A DNA stretch of 64,000 nucleotides, taken from positions 248,001-312,000 of the forward strand of contig JANVFP010000039.1 in assembly GCA_027919835.1 (NCBI GenBank), read 5' to 3'. The translations under genes and the position numbers were made by a program. This DNA comes from Lentinula raphanica. Its lineage: Eukaryota > Basidiomycota > Agaricomycetes > Agaricales > Omphalotaceae. Positions 39,683 through 53,500 of the stretch are shown here, piece by piece. The notes beneath the pieces were generated by a model. It had not been told where the DNA came from. It was given only the letters and a program-made list of their open reading frames with translations, and did no database searches. Numbering within the stretch: position 1 is the stretch's first letter; every line of letters begins with the position of its first letter.

Positions 39683-42600
39683 TCACAAAAACCCACTCTC
39701 CTGCAACAACCTCGCCATCTTCTCATCCTCCCTCTCCCTCGGCTCTCTCTCCAAACTCATCTGCCAGAACCGATCCGAGCTCGACATCGTTCCCCCTGCC
39801 CCGCCACCGCCAGCCCCGTTTGCTCCATTTGGCCCATTTGGCCCATTTGGTCCATTTGACCCGGTACCGGTGGAGGAGGGATTCCCAGGCCCATACCTCC
39901 CCAACGCATCCTCGATAAACTCCCGTATGCCAGGTACGACCTGGAGATTATACTCGTGCGCCTGCCATCGTTTGATGTCCGAGATGACTTCGGAGGCCAT
40001 TTGGCGTTTTTTGAAGTTGACGAGGAGGAGGGGAGAGGAGGAGGAAGAAGAAGAGGAAGAGGAGGAAGAAGAAGGGGGGTAAGGAGAGGGAACCATGTCT
40101 TTATTCCCATCCTGTATAAACTGAAGCGTAGACAAAAACACCCCGATAAACGGCACACACGGCGGCACGACGGAGGCCAACATGGACCGATACTTGTTAA
40201 AGTTCCGATTCGAGTCCAACGTGACCTCGCATGCGCCAAACTGGGCCATGTGTCGTTGGGAGACGAGTTCCCAGGTGCGCTTGAGTCGTCGGATCGGGGG
40301 CGTGTTCAGTCCGGAGACGATGGCGATCATGGACGAGAAGTTGTTCAGCGTTCGACAGCGCTGTTAGTGAAAAGGACAAGTTGGGTTAGTTGGGCGTGTA
40401 AGAGTTGGGAGTAGGAGGCGAGTAAGAGAGAAGATAGAGAGAAGATAGGGAAAGATGGAAGAGAAGAGACAGATCAAACGAGGGGGGGAGGAAACAACAT
40501 ACATCAGCAACCAAAATCAAATGCTTAACCACCCCCGCTCTCTTTCTCGAATCTTCCTTGCTCAACACACTCTCCGCCACCCAGTCGGCTATCCTATTAC
40601 TCGTCTGGATCACATACGCGATGTTGTCCATCCCTGTTCCAGGATTGTTGTTGTTGGTATTCCCACCCTCGCGCGCACGCAACAAACACTCCATCGGTCT
40701 GATCTTTTGATACAACGCGCTCTCGATGAGCGTCAGCTGCCGAGCGAGCTCGAGCGGGTCGATGTCGGTCAGCTTTAGCTTTTTCCCACCACTACCACCA
40801 CCACCATCTCCACCTCCTCCTCCTCCGCCTCCTCCTCCGCCACCACCACCTCCTCCGTTTAATCCCAATCCAGAACTCGACCCGGAGATCCCGTTGATAC
40901 CTATTCCCATCCCTCCGGCGGCACCAGGCATGAGCTCATTCGAGCCTGGATAATCCGATGTGGAGGACGACGACGAGGAGCTTGAGGCAAAGTTGCTGAT
41001 GGTGGAGGTGAGTGAGGGAAGAGACTTGGGAAGGATCGGGGCAGGGGCTGTTTGGGTGGGTTTGACGACGATGCGTTTGGTTGAGCCGGATTGTTGCTTT
41101 TGAGGAGGGGCAGGGGGAAGGAGTGAGTGAGTGAATGAGAAAGAAAATAAAGGAGTGATACTCACCACTCTCTCGATCAACATCAACAACGACTTCAACG
41201 CGCCGACGTCTTGCACGTCCTCCGATAACACAAACTCTTTCATCCTTCGTAGGATATACAAATCTTCTTTTTCGAGTATATCTTCGTCCGTCAGCATCGA
41301 TTTGAACGTGTTGATCACCCTGAAAACAAAAAAAAAATAATGAATAAAAAAACCATCACACCCAAACCACACACTCACCTAAACTGAACCACCTTCCTCT
41401 TCTTAACCTCCCACATCCGCATCTCCAACCCGCCCTCGGCCAGTCCCCTCGGCCGCTCCATCCGATACCTCCCGACCAACATCTCAAAAAGCTCGTCGAG
41501 GCTCATGAAGCTCTTGAACGTCATCAGGAACGCCTTGGTGAACCCAGGATCGGCCGTGTCGTGCGACGTCAGCCGCTCGACGAGCGCGAGCGGCGTGCCG
41601 GCTTTGACGGATTTGTCGTCGGGGTCGAGGATGAGGTCCGGGGTGGGCGTGGAGGGGTTGAGAGACGGGGATTGGGAGGAGGGGTTGAGAGACGGGGATT
41701 GGGAGGAGGGGTTGATAGACGGGGATTGGGAGGAGGTGGAAGAGGGGATTTGGGTGTTGAGCGACGAAGGAGGGGTTTGAGTGGATGCGAGGAGGGAGGA
41801 GGGGCCGGTTGGAGTGGAAGTGGAAAGCGTAGACGACGACGAGCCGGTGCCTATCGAAGACGAGGTCTGCCCCTGCCCCGTCCCAGGCTCACCAAACCCA
41901 ACGGGAGCACCCGCACCGAGGATCTTGAGAGCTTTGCTTGAGAACCCTCTTGCTCGTCCTTGTTGGGGAGGTCCTCCTCTTCCTCCTCTTCCTCCTATTC
42001 CACCACCAATTCCACCTAAACCCCCACCTATACCACCTATACCACCTATACCCCCCCTGCCTCCAATTCCTCCAATTCCTCCAATTCCTCCCTGCATCTT
42101 ATACCCTCGTTTCCCCCCTCCAAACCCAAACTTCTCATCGAACGAATCCACATCGTCGTCGTCGTCGTCGTCGTCGTCGAAATCATCGTCGAAACCATGG
42201 TCGAAACCGTGTTTGAGATCGTCGTCGAACATCGCCTCGTCTGCAGAAGAGGATGCTGATGCTGATGCTGATGCTGATGAGGCAGACGCCGTCTTCGCCA
42301 GACTCGCCTGTGCGTGTGCTTGTGCGTGTGCTTGTGGCTGAGGCTGAGGTAACTTCCTCAACGGACTCCCAGTCCCACCTATTGAGCCACCTGAGCCACC
42401 TGAGCCAACTGAGCCGGATTGATTTTGATTCTGATTTTGATTTTGAGCCGTGTACTGCCCCGGCTGCCCCGGCTGAGCATACGACTGAGCATACGACGAA
42501 GCCGAAGACGCGGACGCGGACGGGATCAAACCACCGGGGACCAACGCAGGCGGCACGTACCGATTCGGCTCCAACGTCCGGAGAGGCAACGGCCGGGATG

Positions 42601-45600
42601 AAAACGCGTGTTCGAGCCCGACGGGCTCGTCTGGGTCCGAGTCTCCTCCATTCGCGGTAGGATGCGTTGGTTGGGTTAGTTGGGCTTGTTGGGTTAGTTG
42701 GGCTGGTTGGGTTAGTTGGGTTAGTTGGGTTGACGCAGGATAGGAATCCATCTGACCCCGGACGGCGGGGTGATAGAGGGCGTTATGAGCGTTGGCGTTG
42801 GCGTTATTGGCGTTGGCATGATAAGCACCACCGTAAGAACCGTAAGAACTGTAAGAACTGTAAGAACTGTAAGAACCGTCGTTCGTCCCAGGCGGAACAC
42901 CTATACAAGTTGCAACCCCCCCACGTTGAAAAATAATCGAAGATGATTTAGAGATTAGAGATTAGAGATTAGAGATTTCAGAAGGTCAGAAGGTCAGAAG
43001 GTCAGAAGGAACAGTTGGGACGGGGGAAAGAGATTGACGTACCGGATCCCTGTCCCTGTAGCTGTCCAACATTGGGACTCTGTCCACTCTGTCCTCCCTG
43101 TCCACCCTGGGGAACAGGGAGCACACGGACTCTGACTCTCGAATCTTCGAGCCCAGTCCCTCTCCCAGCCGTTGCATCCCCAGACGTCCCAGTCCCAGTC
43201 CCAGTCCCAGCCCCAGACGTCCCAGTCAACGTGATCATACTCTCCCTTCCGCTTCTAACACCAGGGACACCAGAAACTCCTCCAACACCACTCGAACCGC
43301 TCAAACCCATCTCAAGCACCCTCCTCAACGCACGCACTCTCTCCTCGACCACCCCATACTCTCTCTCCTCGACCACCCTCGTCCCGTTCCTCGTGCGCGA
43401 CCCATACCGATGTTTCCGCACGAGCACCACGACGTCGTCCAACGTACGCACGAGGGCCGCGGTGGTTGATTTGATGGAGCGGAGCGACGTCAGGAGGGTT
43501 GTGAGGGTTGTTAGGGAGTTTAGGGTTGTGAGGGATGTTAGAGATGCTGGGGTTGTGAGGGTTGTTAGGGATTGGGTATTGAACGTATTGAACGTATTGG
43601 ACGTGATGGACGTATTGGACGTATTGGACGTGGTTGACAGAGAGAGGGATGAGAGGGATGAGGATGAAATGGAGTTCGAGTTCGAGTTCGAGTTCGAGTT
43701 CGTGGTGGACCCCAGATCCTGGACACATACGAGACACACACCCCCGTCTTCGTACATCGCCTGGACGCATGCTGCGAATGTGTGGAGGAGGACGAGGGAG
43801 GAGGATGCTGGGACTGAAGACGACGGAGATGAAGGAGGGTTTGAGTTTGGGTTTGATTTCGGGTTGACTTTGGAGTTGGAGTTGGAGTTGGAGTTGGAGT
43901 TGGAGTTGGGTTGGGAGTTGGGTTGGGATTCGTCTCTGCTCTCGGTCTCGGTCTCTCTCTCGCCTTTACTCTGTCCATCACCATCACCGTCGTTGAGCTG
44001 CGGATCAGGAGAGTGTTTCGAGTGTGTAGAGTCCTCCTTCCCCTCCTTTCCGTCCATCCCCTCTCCCACCTCTCCCTCCTTCCCATCAACCTCTCGTCCA
44101 TCCCCGTACACCCCTCCAACTCCTCCCTCCCCCCACACAAACACACCCACCAGAATCAACCACGGAAGCGACGAATCGGTATCGGTATCGGTATCGGTAT
44201 CGGTATCGGTATCAATCTCGGTCTGAGATTGGTTTTCTCCTCCCGTGAGGACCTCGAGCACGCGCTCGAGCTGGCGGACGATCGAGAGCGCGAGTGGGAG
44301 TGGGAGTGGGAGTGGGAGGGATGGATTTGATTCAGACGATGAGGAGGTAGATGAGGATAGGGTGTTTGAAGTTGAGGTGGAGGAAGGAAAAGAAGGCAAA
44401 GACCCCTCGAACGAATCGACCAACTCCCCCAGCAGCTTTATCTCCTTCTTGACGATGTCCACTGAATCTACCAGATCTTCCTCGAAACCCAGGATATCAT
44501 CATCATCCATCACCGTCTTCGTCTTCGTCTTCGTCTTCGTCCGTCTTTTCTCCTTGTCCTTTTCCTTTATCTTATTCTTATTCTTATTCTTTCGCTTGGA
44601 CTTTACCCCCACCGCCGCCGCCGCCGCCGCCGACGAGCCTTGGTCGTCAGTCCCCGCTCCTGAGCGTTCCAAGAGCTCCGAGGACGAGACCGAAGACGAA
44701 GACGACATCGACAACGAAGAAGACATTGACGAGGAGGATTCGAAGCCTGATTCGAATTCGTATCCGTCCGCGTCTACGTCTGTGTTATATAGCTTCCGCC
44801 TCCGTCTCTTCCCTCGTCCGCCTTTCGGTGTCTTTCTATCTCCCCTCGTTCGGAAAGGAGGTATGGAAGGATCGACTGATTCGTCTTCTTCTTCGTCTTC
44901 TTCGTCTTCTTCCTCATATTCTTCCTCGTATTCTTCGTCTTCGTCATCGTCTTCGGCACTCGTACTCGCACTCGCACTCGTACCCGTATTTTCCTCCCTC
45001 CCCTTCCTCCTCCTCCTCCTCCTACCCTTCAAACCCGTCCCGTTGGGTTCGTCGGGTTTCCCAATCGCGTTCAGACCAAGTCCAAGTCCAAGCCCAAGCC
45101 CAGAAACATCAAACACCCCAAACACTCTCTTTCTCTTTCCACTCTTTCCACTCTTTCCACTCATTCCACTCTTCCCAGCTTCACCTTCTTCACCCTCCTC
45201 CTCCTCCTTTCTCCCACCCTCCCTTGTCCCCAACCCCATCCCCAAACCCAAACTGACACTCTCCAAACTCTCCAACTCTTTCCCAAACGCGTCGAGCGCC
45301 TTGGCCAGCTCCGCGGCGTCGCCTTTGATTCTGTCGAGCGTTGGTCTTCCTGTTCCGTTCCTGTTCCTATTTCTGTTCTGGTTATGGTTATGGATGTGGT
45401 CGTGGTTGTAGTTATCGGTCTCGGACCCAGATCCAGACTCGTTCCCCCCGTTCCCATTCCCACCCCCATTCCCATCCCCATTCCCATACTCATCCCCATA
45501 CCCATCCCCATTCTCATACTCATACTCCACCGCCCGGGCAGACAACACCAGCCTGGACAGCGTCGCCGTGAGCTTTCGCTGGGGCTGTTTGAGGGGATGG

Positions 45601-47752
45601 GAGTTGTGTGAGTGTGAGTGGGCGTTCGAGGTGGGGTGTGTGTGGTCCGGTTTCGAGTTTGAGTTTGAGTTTTTGGACGGGGTGGGTGTAGGTGTGGACT
45701 GTGGTTTGGGTTTGGGCGTTTTGAGATCTGCTTCTCCTTCCCCATCGCCTTCTCCTTCTTTTTCTCCTACTCCTTCCCCATCTGTATACCCCTCTCGATC
45801 TCGCTCACCCACAAGCGCAACCGCTCTCCCCCCACCGACACTCACACCCTGTATCCCGCCCAGGACGACCGCGTTCTCGCGCGAGACATACAGCACGTTC
45901 CGGATCGAACACACAATGTCCTCGATCAGGATCTGGACCGTCGTCGTCGTCGTCGTCTTTTTGCGGTTGGGGCGTCCGTGCCGTTGGTGGGTCACAGCGT
46001 CCACAGCGTCCCCAGCGTCCATAGCATTCCCAGATCTAACAGCGTCCACAGACTCAAAAGACTCAAAACCCTCAAAAGCCCCAAAAGCCCCAAAAGCCCC
46101 AAACTGATCGATCTGATCGATCTGCGCTATAGCCTCTATCGCCTTTTTCGCCCTGAGGAGCATCTCACCCGGGTCTTCGGGGGGTGGAGGGGACAGGAGG
46201 CGTTGGAGGCTGTGTGCGAGGTGGAGGGTGTGTGTTAGGGAGGGGAAGGGGTCGGTTTGCACTGGGGAGGGGTGGGTGAGCGAGGGATTGGTGAGGGAGG
46301 GATTGGTGAGGGAGGTGGGGTTGGTGAGGGAGGTGGGGTTGGTGACAGAGAGGTTGGTAAGAGAGTGAGAAGAGTCTGTGATTAGATAAACCAGTCAGAA
46401 ACGAAAACGCCAAAAAAAAAAAAATCAACAAAAAAAAAGACACCTACGATCCTTCTCCTTCTCCGGCCTCGTCCACTCAACGCTTCCATCGAGCGTATTC
46501 CAATAGAAATACGACAGACCGTCGTCTGTCAGTCTCCGGATCCAAGGTTCGGGCGTGAGCGTGCGTTTGCCGAGGCTGATGCCGAAGCCGGGGTTGGGGG
46601 GTTGCGTTCGGTGGGTGTGACCAACATCGTCAGACTCAGAAGGCGCTTCTTCCACGTCGTCGTCGTCGTCGTCGGAGATCTCATCCTCAACTTCGATAGG
46701 AAGATCTCTGGATTCTTCCCCTGTGAGCGTGTTTTTGTAGTATATCTGTTAAATCGTGACAAATAATCAATATGATGAGAATTGGATAGAAATTAGAAAT
46801 TAAAAAAACAAACACACCTGTCCGTTACTAGCCACCTGAGGAACCCAATAATCCGACATCGACACTCCTCCTACTCCACTTGCAGCAGAAGCAAACGCAG
46901 AAGCCGACGCAGATTCCAAACCAGCCGAAGCACTCGTCGAAGAAGTCAACCTCAATGCTTCTTCCATATCAACCACACTCGCTCTTTCCACTCCTTCATC
47001 CTCGTCTTCCCATTCTATTCCCATTCCCATTCCCACTCCTACCCCTTGTATCCCCCTCTCCTCCCTCTCCCTTTCCTCCCTCTCCCTCTCCTCCCTCTCT
47101 CTTTCCTCCCACTCCCTCTCCGCCTCCTCCTCACTAACCACCTCCACATAATTACTCGGAAACCACCCCCTCTCCTCCCCAACAGCCCATCCCACCACCC
47201 CGTCGGCTGCGTCGTCAGCACCTCGATGATGTCCCCCGGGCCGAAGGAGAGCGCGGAGGCGTCTTGGGCGGTGTACGCGTATTTGGCCCGGCAGAAGAGC
47301 GGTGGGGGGTAGGTCGGTGTGGGTTGGGTGGGTTGGGTGGTTTGGGTGGGTTGGGTGGTTTGGGTGGTTAGCGTGGTTTGGGTGGTTTGGGATTGGGTGG
47401 ATTGGGAGGGATAAGAACTCGAGCCGACTGTAGGCGTATGAGTCGACCCCGTATCCACCTCGTACCCGTACCCGTCCCCGTACCCGTATCCGTCCCCATG
47501 ATACCCATCGTACCCATCATGATCGTCCTCCCATCCTCCCATCTCCATCTCCCTCTCCCTCTCCCTCTCCCTCTCCCTCTCTCTTCCCATCTCTAGTCCT
47601 CCTCCGTCCTCCCGTCCGTCCCCAACGCCCGAGTGCATATTGGGGTTCAGGGGCGGGTTCAGACTCGTCGTCGACGAGGAGGAGGGGTAGGACGAGAAAG
47701 ACGAGTTGAGTAGGAGATCGTGTGTCCCGTTCGTCGTCGTCGGGGCGTACAT
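39683..47752 (-). CDS. Ras guanine nucleotide exchange factor, SH3-WW-RasGEFN-CDC25
   Basis: Seven exons: 47752-46818, 46745-46448, 46375-43043, 42900-41379, 41319-41166, 41096-40503 and 40360-39683. All introns are GT-AG and 59-142 nt. The exons sum to 7514 nt, one short of 2505 codons. The missing base is in a G run (plus 47177-47180) inside the SH3 domain, where the frame changes between GWWDGLL and GEERGWFPSNYVEV. Domains: SH3 about 153-205, WW about 378-407 (WIRRLTDDGLSYFYWNT), a long low-complexity region 412-1930 (DT, SN, EEE and poly-Gly runs), RasGEF N-domain about 1940-2080, and CDC25 catalytic domain about 2190-2445 (NNFSSMIAIVSGLNTPPI, FIGVFLSTLQFI). Such proteins load GTP on Ras at membranes and feed cAMP and morphogenesis signalling. 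Length is well above the usual 1100-1600 aa. The one-base break may be a sequencing error. Confidence 0.88.
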
Positions 47753-48978
47753 TCCTTTTGGTAATCTTCCGAGTGTTCTTGGTTGCTTGGTTGCTTCCTA
47801 CTGTATCTTCTTCTTCTTCAGAATCTTCTCGTTCTTCTTCTTCTTCTCTCGTTATCCTTCCGCTTCGTAGAATCGTATTACTATTCTTCGACTTTTCTTC
47901 CTTCTCTATTATGATTGACCCCTTGCTATCCTTCGCTTTTTTCCTCCTCCTTCTTCTTCGTCGTATCCTCGCAACCTACAACAAAACCTTTCCAAAACTT
48001 TCAGCACTGGCAGCTTTTGAGCCCGCACCCAGACAGACAGACAGACAGACAGACAGACCAACCTCGTTCACTAGCAACGCAACTATAGCCCAGCAACCAA
48101 CCGTTCAGCCAGCTGCGTTGGGTCGTATCGTATCACACCAGCCAGCCAAAGAATCAAGCAGCAAGTATCGAGGATCAAGGTAACAAGCGGGGGAGTTGAA
48201 GAGAGAGCTAGAGTGAGATCAGATAGTAATACAGAGAGTGTGATCTCCCCGAGAGAGGTGTTCTAGAATTGTGTGAGCACGTGAGTCACACTCTCGAGTC
48301 ACAAAAGTCACGTTCTTGAGCGCCTCTTACAGGCGTTCATTCTTTGAATCTTTCTGAGTTTTCTTCGATTCAAGTTCCTTGAAAACTTGAACCTGAAGCT
48401 GAAACATCGAAACTTCGGAAGGTCGAAACGTTGAAGTGTTGGAGTGTTGAAGTTGAAGTGCGATTGTGTAAACTTTATACTTAAATGTTATCAAGAATTC
48501 AAGAAATCATGAAACACCCCCCCCCCCCCCCTTTTTTCGGACTTCCCTTCCTCCTTGTCCTTGTCCTCATCCTCCTCATTGTCTTCCTCATCATCATTCT
48601 CTTCCATGGATCAGGACAATGACTTGGACTGAAAACTTGCTCAATCTGACTTGAACAAATACACATTTATTTTTGTTCCCCTCCCTTCAAAGCTCGCTTT
48701 CAATGATCAATCTCCTCAACATCCTCAACGTCTTAACGATACATACATCATGTTAATGGGACCCCTGGGAGCCCAGGAGTCAGTAATGCCTAGAAGCTTC
48801 AATGTTCAACATTCAACATTCACAACATTCACAACATTCAACGTACCGTTCGTGACTCTCATAGATGAGCAAAAACCGAATCATGGACTGGGTACTAAGT
48901 ACCCATTGTCTCCGGGCTGAACACGTCACTCACCCCTCTCCCAAGTCCCAATCTGACGACTCAAGTGGCTAAGCACAC
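47753..48978. other. RasGEF upstream region with microsatellites
   Basis: The first 250 bp are pyrimidine-rich on the plus strand (repeated CTTCTT). A (GACA)n microsatellite lies at about 48032-48057 and a C run of about 16 at 48512-48528 is followed by T6. No gene was recognised. An open plus-strand frame to 48183 is low-complexity and rejected. Confidence 0.5.
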
Positions 48979-49260
48979 CTGGGGGGGCACCTGGGAGCTC
49001 ATCTCCCTGTCTCCCATCGACAGTCCAACACACATGGCATGGCATGGGCCCAGTTTGGTTTTGGTTTTGGTTTTGGTTGGTGGTGCATGCGAGGTGAGTC
49101 ATCACGTTGGATTCGAATCAGAATTTTGCGCTTCAAGCTTCAAAAGCTTCAATGTTTGAACAGTTGAGCTAGGAAGAATCATGGAAGAGAGTCCGAATTC
49201 GGAAGAGAGTGAGAGAGAGCAGAGGTGGTTATGTACTAAGCAATGAGCATTTGATTGCTG
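48979..49260 (+). pseudogene. Decayed RasGEF fragments, copy c
   Basis: 48979-49120 resembles the exon 7 part of the RasGEF gene that encodes ELVSQRHMAQFGACEVTLDS, with insertions. 49160-49260 resembles the end of exon 6 and its intron, as in copies a and b. The order exon 7 then exon 6 is reversed against the gene, so the pieces were rearranged. Confidence 0.55.
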
Positions 49261-49602
49261 ATTTGTCTTCCCTGTCTAAAGTTAAGCCTCCCAAAGATGC
49301 GAGGCTTGATCTGATGTAGTTGGAGAGTAGTGGCACAATGATCCCTTGATCCCTTTGACTGGTTGGTGCCCACTGCCAATAATCATGATTCATGATACTC
49401 TGAGTCCTGATATTTGAACTCAAGGCAAACGAACAGCGAACAGTGTCGGGGGTGTGTCCGAGCCAAGCAGGCCCAAGCTCCACGTGAGCTCGCTTGTGGG
49501 CAGAGGAGCAGGCTGGCCACAGCATCACATGTTGTGTGAAGGACGGTACTTACTCAAGTACACAAGAGTACAGAGAACAGAGCAGGTATTCTTGAAACGC
49601 AT
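49255..49602 (-). pseudogene. SSP relic (SSP-5)
   Basis: The start reads MRFKNTCSVLCTLVYLSK at 49602, then TGA ends it after about 25 codons. The further sequence keeps family pieces such as the SNYIRS segment near 49310-49330. A 5' untranslated intron resembles those of the paralogs. The copy breaks off at the RasGEF fragment. Confidence 0.6.
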
Positions 49603-49800
49603 GGTAGGCCTGGATGAATGAACACACAAGAAGTGATCATTGTCAGGACTCAGCGCTCACCTGACATGAAAGAATCAGTCGACAAATTCTCTCATCAAGA
49701 TGATATGTAAGTGATCGGGTGAAAATGCCCAAGGCAAATGTAATGTGAACTTTTGAGGATCGACGAATGTCAAGGAGTGGGTAGTCGAGCGTTTTTTTTT

Positions 49801-49815
49801 CCTTGACCAGCAAGG
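49801..49815. promoter_or_regulatory. Shared upstream palindrome, site 3
   Basis: CCTTGACCAGCAAGG (complement of CCTTGCTGGTCAAGG) lies 198 bp before the ATG of the SSP relic at 49602. Confidence 0.45.
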
Positions 49816-50584
49816 GAAGATGGATCATGAAAGTTCAGGTGAAGGAAGAGACGTTGCCATCGAGAGTGTCTTTATCAGAAAAATAGCGCGTTAACTGATG
49901 ATCCTAACCTGGCCAATGGTCCCAACAGTCGAGTCAGTGCAAACAGGCTAGGTCATAGGCAACGTCCGACACTAGGGGTTTTAGTAGGGGAAAAGTTGGG
50001 GATTGTTTCATTCAACTTAGAGGAGCTTCAAACTCTTTGTTTTTTCTTTCACTAAAATCACACAATGAGTGATTGTCTTATCATGGAGATTGAGGTAGTC
50101 GAGACCACTACACCCACCAAGGAACTGAACATATAACGAGACTACCTGCCAATGATCATGATTCATGATACTCTGAGTCCTGATACTTGAACTCAAGGCA
50201 AACGAACAGCGAACAGTGTCGGGGTGTGTCCGAGCCAAGCAGGCCCAAGCTCCACGTGAGCTCGCTTGTGGGCAGAGGAGCAGGCTGGCCACGGCCCACA
50301 GCATCACATACTGTGTAGAGGATGGTACTTTTTTTTTTTTTTTTTTTTTGTATCATGTTTAGTCACCGTTGTGCCGCAGCATATAGTAGTGAATACACTC
50401 TTGTAAGTAACCTGACCCATACCATCCATCTCTCCATAAAAGCCCATCCAACCATTGTCGGTTCCTATTGGAAGCCACGACGCGTAGGCGTCTGACCATG
50501 ACAGTCTGAGAGTATGTAGTCCTAAGTGTCCATATACCCAAGGTCGTTAGTAGAAGTTAGAGTAGGAATTAACCGTTGTGTATG

Positions 50585-53500
50585 CTATGAGTGTAGTTCC
50601 TCAGCCTCTTTCTCTCCCCCATCCTCATCCTCCTCCTCTTCCATATCTGGCAGCTCCCCGTAGATGTGCCGAAGCCTTCCCATTGTGTTGATGTAGCGAA
50701 ACAGGGCAGGCAAAGCCTTCTTCGATGACAAGAGTGGGCCTAGTCCCCAGTGACGGTTGGAAACCTCCCACTGTAGCTTATCACAAGCCCTTCGGTGAGC
50801 AGGGCATTCCATGAGAAAGTGCCGGACAGTCTCCACCTCGTCCCTACAGCAAGGGCATATGGGTGAGTCTGCTTTCCCTATGCGATGTAAGTGCTTCTGG
50901 AGTGGGATGTGGGCTGTTCGCATTTGTGTAAGGATGGACAGGAGCAGTCTCAGTAGCCACCTCGCCAATTTCCAGTACTTTCGGCTGGCCTCAGTTGCTG
51001 TTCCAGCATCGATCCTCTGGAAAGCATCGTATCTCGGTGATTTCTTCCACTGTTTGTCGTGAAACTTCTCCAACCGCCTCCGAAAGACCCGGATCGCAGC
51101 TGTCTGGCTATGCGGGAGGGGTTTTCGTAAGCACTCTGGTAGGTCTATCCTCTGGCTCGACCTCTTTTCCGCTGCTTTCTTTGCCTCCTGATCCGCCCTT
51201 TCATTCCCTTCCACTCCTAGATGCCCCGGGACCCACGAAATGGATAGCTGTAGGTCCGGCCAACGTGCTCGTGTCTCGCACAGGAGATGGTGGAACATGT
51301 CGAGGATGTAGTGGGATGCTCCTGTCTTTGCACTATCTGTGGCCATAATGGCCGACGTGCTGTCAGCCCAAATTGAAATTTGACAGTTCCTCCATATCCC
51401 GTTCCTGTGAAAGTGCCAGATGAAGCCCTAGTATCATAGCCGTACACTCACCCTCATGAACCTCGTGATGGTCCTCTTTCCCTAGCCTGTATCGCAGGCT
51501 TGCGATCTCGTGATCACCCTCGAACAGAACTGCTGCCGCTCCCACATGCTTCTTGTACCCTGATCCATCTGTGTAAACTTTCCACCTGGTGGAGTCTTGC
51601 TCTAGCGCTGCTAAGGCCTCCGCCTTGTCCTCCCATACCTGGACCCGAATCTTTGGGTCCCATGAGGCCTCATATCTAACCGCTTTTCGCTTCTCCATCT
51701 TCTTCGGGCTCAATCCGTATCGTCCCATGAGGTCGTGGAGAGCTGATGGGTGTTTCGTTCTTTGCCTGTACCTGGCAGCTTCTGCCACCCTTCCTGCCAG
51801 GGGATGGCTTTCCGGCAGTGTAAGAAGACGCACCGCCGCTCGATGTCGCTGTCGTTCTATCTCGAGTGGCATAGGTAGTAACGCTGCATGGATGTCGAGG
51901 ATATCAGTTGCCGTGGTGGACATGGCTCCTGTGATCATTAGGGCAGCTTGTCGTTGTATCGCAGTTAGTTTCCGAGTGATGCCTCTTGTCGTAGATGCTT
52001 GCTTCCAATCCTTCTCGCGCTTCCGAGAGGTTGGCACTAGTGTACATCAGGAAAAATATTCTCATCTCTAGAGTCCCCAGAGATACCCCCCAATTCCTAG
52101 GTAGTCTCAAAGAGCCTAGAGTATCTGAGTTCTTTGAGGCTTCTAAAAATTCTCTGGATGCTTTCTGGTGCTTTCTGGTGCTTTCTGGTGCTTTCAGATG
52201 CTTTCAGGATCTTTCAGGATCTCTAGGATGTTTTTTGATCTTTCAAAGTTCACAAAAATCTCTGAGCAGCCTAGGAATTGGGGGGTATCTCTGGGGACTC
52301 TAGAGATGAGAATATTTTTCCTGATGTAACATCAGCGGCGTACAGCATTCGAGGTAATGCCTTAGCTTTATATAACTGTCGCACAAGCTGTGCGATCATC
52401 CCAGTCTTGAGCCCTGTGATCCGTTTGAACTGGGATACCCACTGTTGTCCCTTCTTGATCATAGATGCATACTGTTCATTCCACCGTAGCTGTTGATCCA
52501 TTAGCACTCCCAGAAATTTAGTGTAAGGTTCAGGCTGAACTTGGGTATGCCGAATTGACAGTTGTGGGCCTTGGCCCACTCGAGGACCCCTCCTTCTCTA
52601 CTCATCATTCTTCCTACATCTCGGTGGATCTCCTCAATGTCCATCCCCCATTTCATGCCTGCTAGGTCATCCATAAAGGCAAAGCCTCGCTCAGACCTCT
52701 CGTCGCGTAGGATCTTCAATAAGCCTGCTGCATACAGGATGTATCCCACAGCGGAAAAGGGGTCGCCCTGGTCCTCACCTCCTGGTACGTTGAATGGATC
52801 AGAGAGGTAGTCGTCAAAAGCTAGCTGCGTCACTCGTCCGCTATATCGCCTCTGGAGCCACTCAATAATCTGTAAAGGAACACCAATCAGCCATAGTTCA
52901 TGATAAAGCATGTTTAAATCAACGCTTGGGAATGCCCCCTTGACATCCATATACAGGACTGCCACTGTGTACCCATCTCTCCACAGCTTCTTGATACGGT
53001 CTACCATCAAGTGTATTGAGTCAGTAGTATTCCTTCCCGGTCTGGCTCCAAATTGCATCGTGGGTAGCAGACCTAGCATTTTGGCCCTCTTCGTGATCTC
53101 CTCCGCTATACAGCTATTGAGGAGCCGTCCATGGCCATCCGAAAGCGTGATTGGCCTCCAAGCGTTGGGTTCATGGTAATCTGGCTTCCCCGGTTTCTTC
53201 AAGACAATTGTTTCTGTTCGTGACCACTCATTTGGGTAATGGCCTAACATGAATGTTGCTCTGTATATCGGCCCAAGGTATGGCACTATGAGATCGCCGG
53301 TGACTTTGAAGACATCATTAGGGATGGATCCAGGCCTGGTGACCTTCCCGTTCTTCAAGCGCTTTATTGCCAGCTGGATTTGTCGATTCGTGGGCGGCAA
53401 GAACTCCCATTTGGGTGGCGGGTATTCAGCATCTGCGGGTACGTTAGTTTCTGCAGGAGGTAGCGGAAAGAAGGTACGTCGAAAGATGTCTTCTTTTTCT

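Noticed and set aside
42667..42735. Telomere-like GGGTTAGTT repeats
   Set aside because: They lie in the coding sequence for an LTQ repeat of RasGEF exon 4 and are flanked by coding sequence, so not a telomere.
43015..45411. Long plus-strand frames (up to 403 aa) across the RasGEF gene
   Set aside because: They are low-complexity shadows of exon 3 repeats; the minus-strand gene has domains and correct splice phases.
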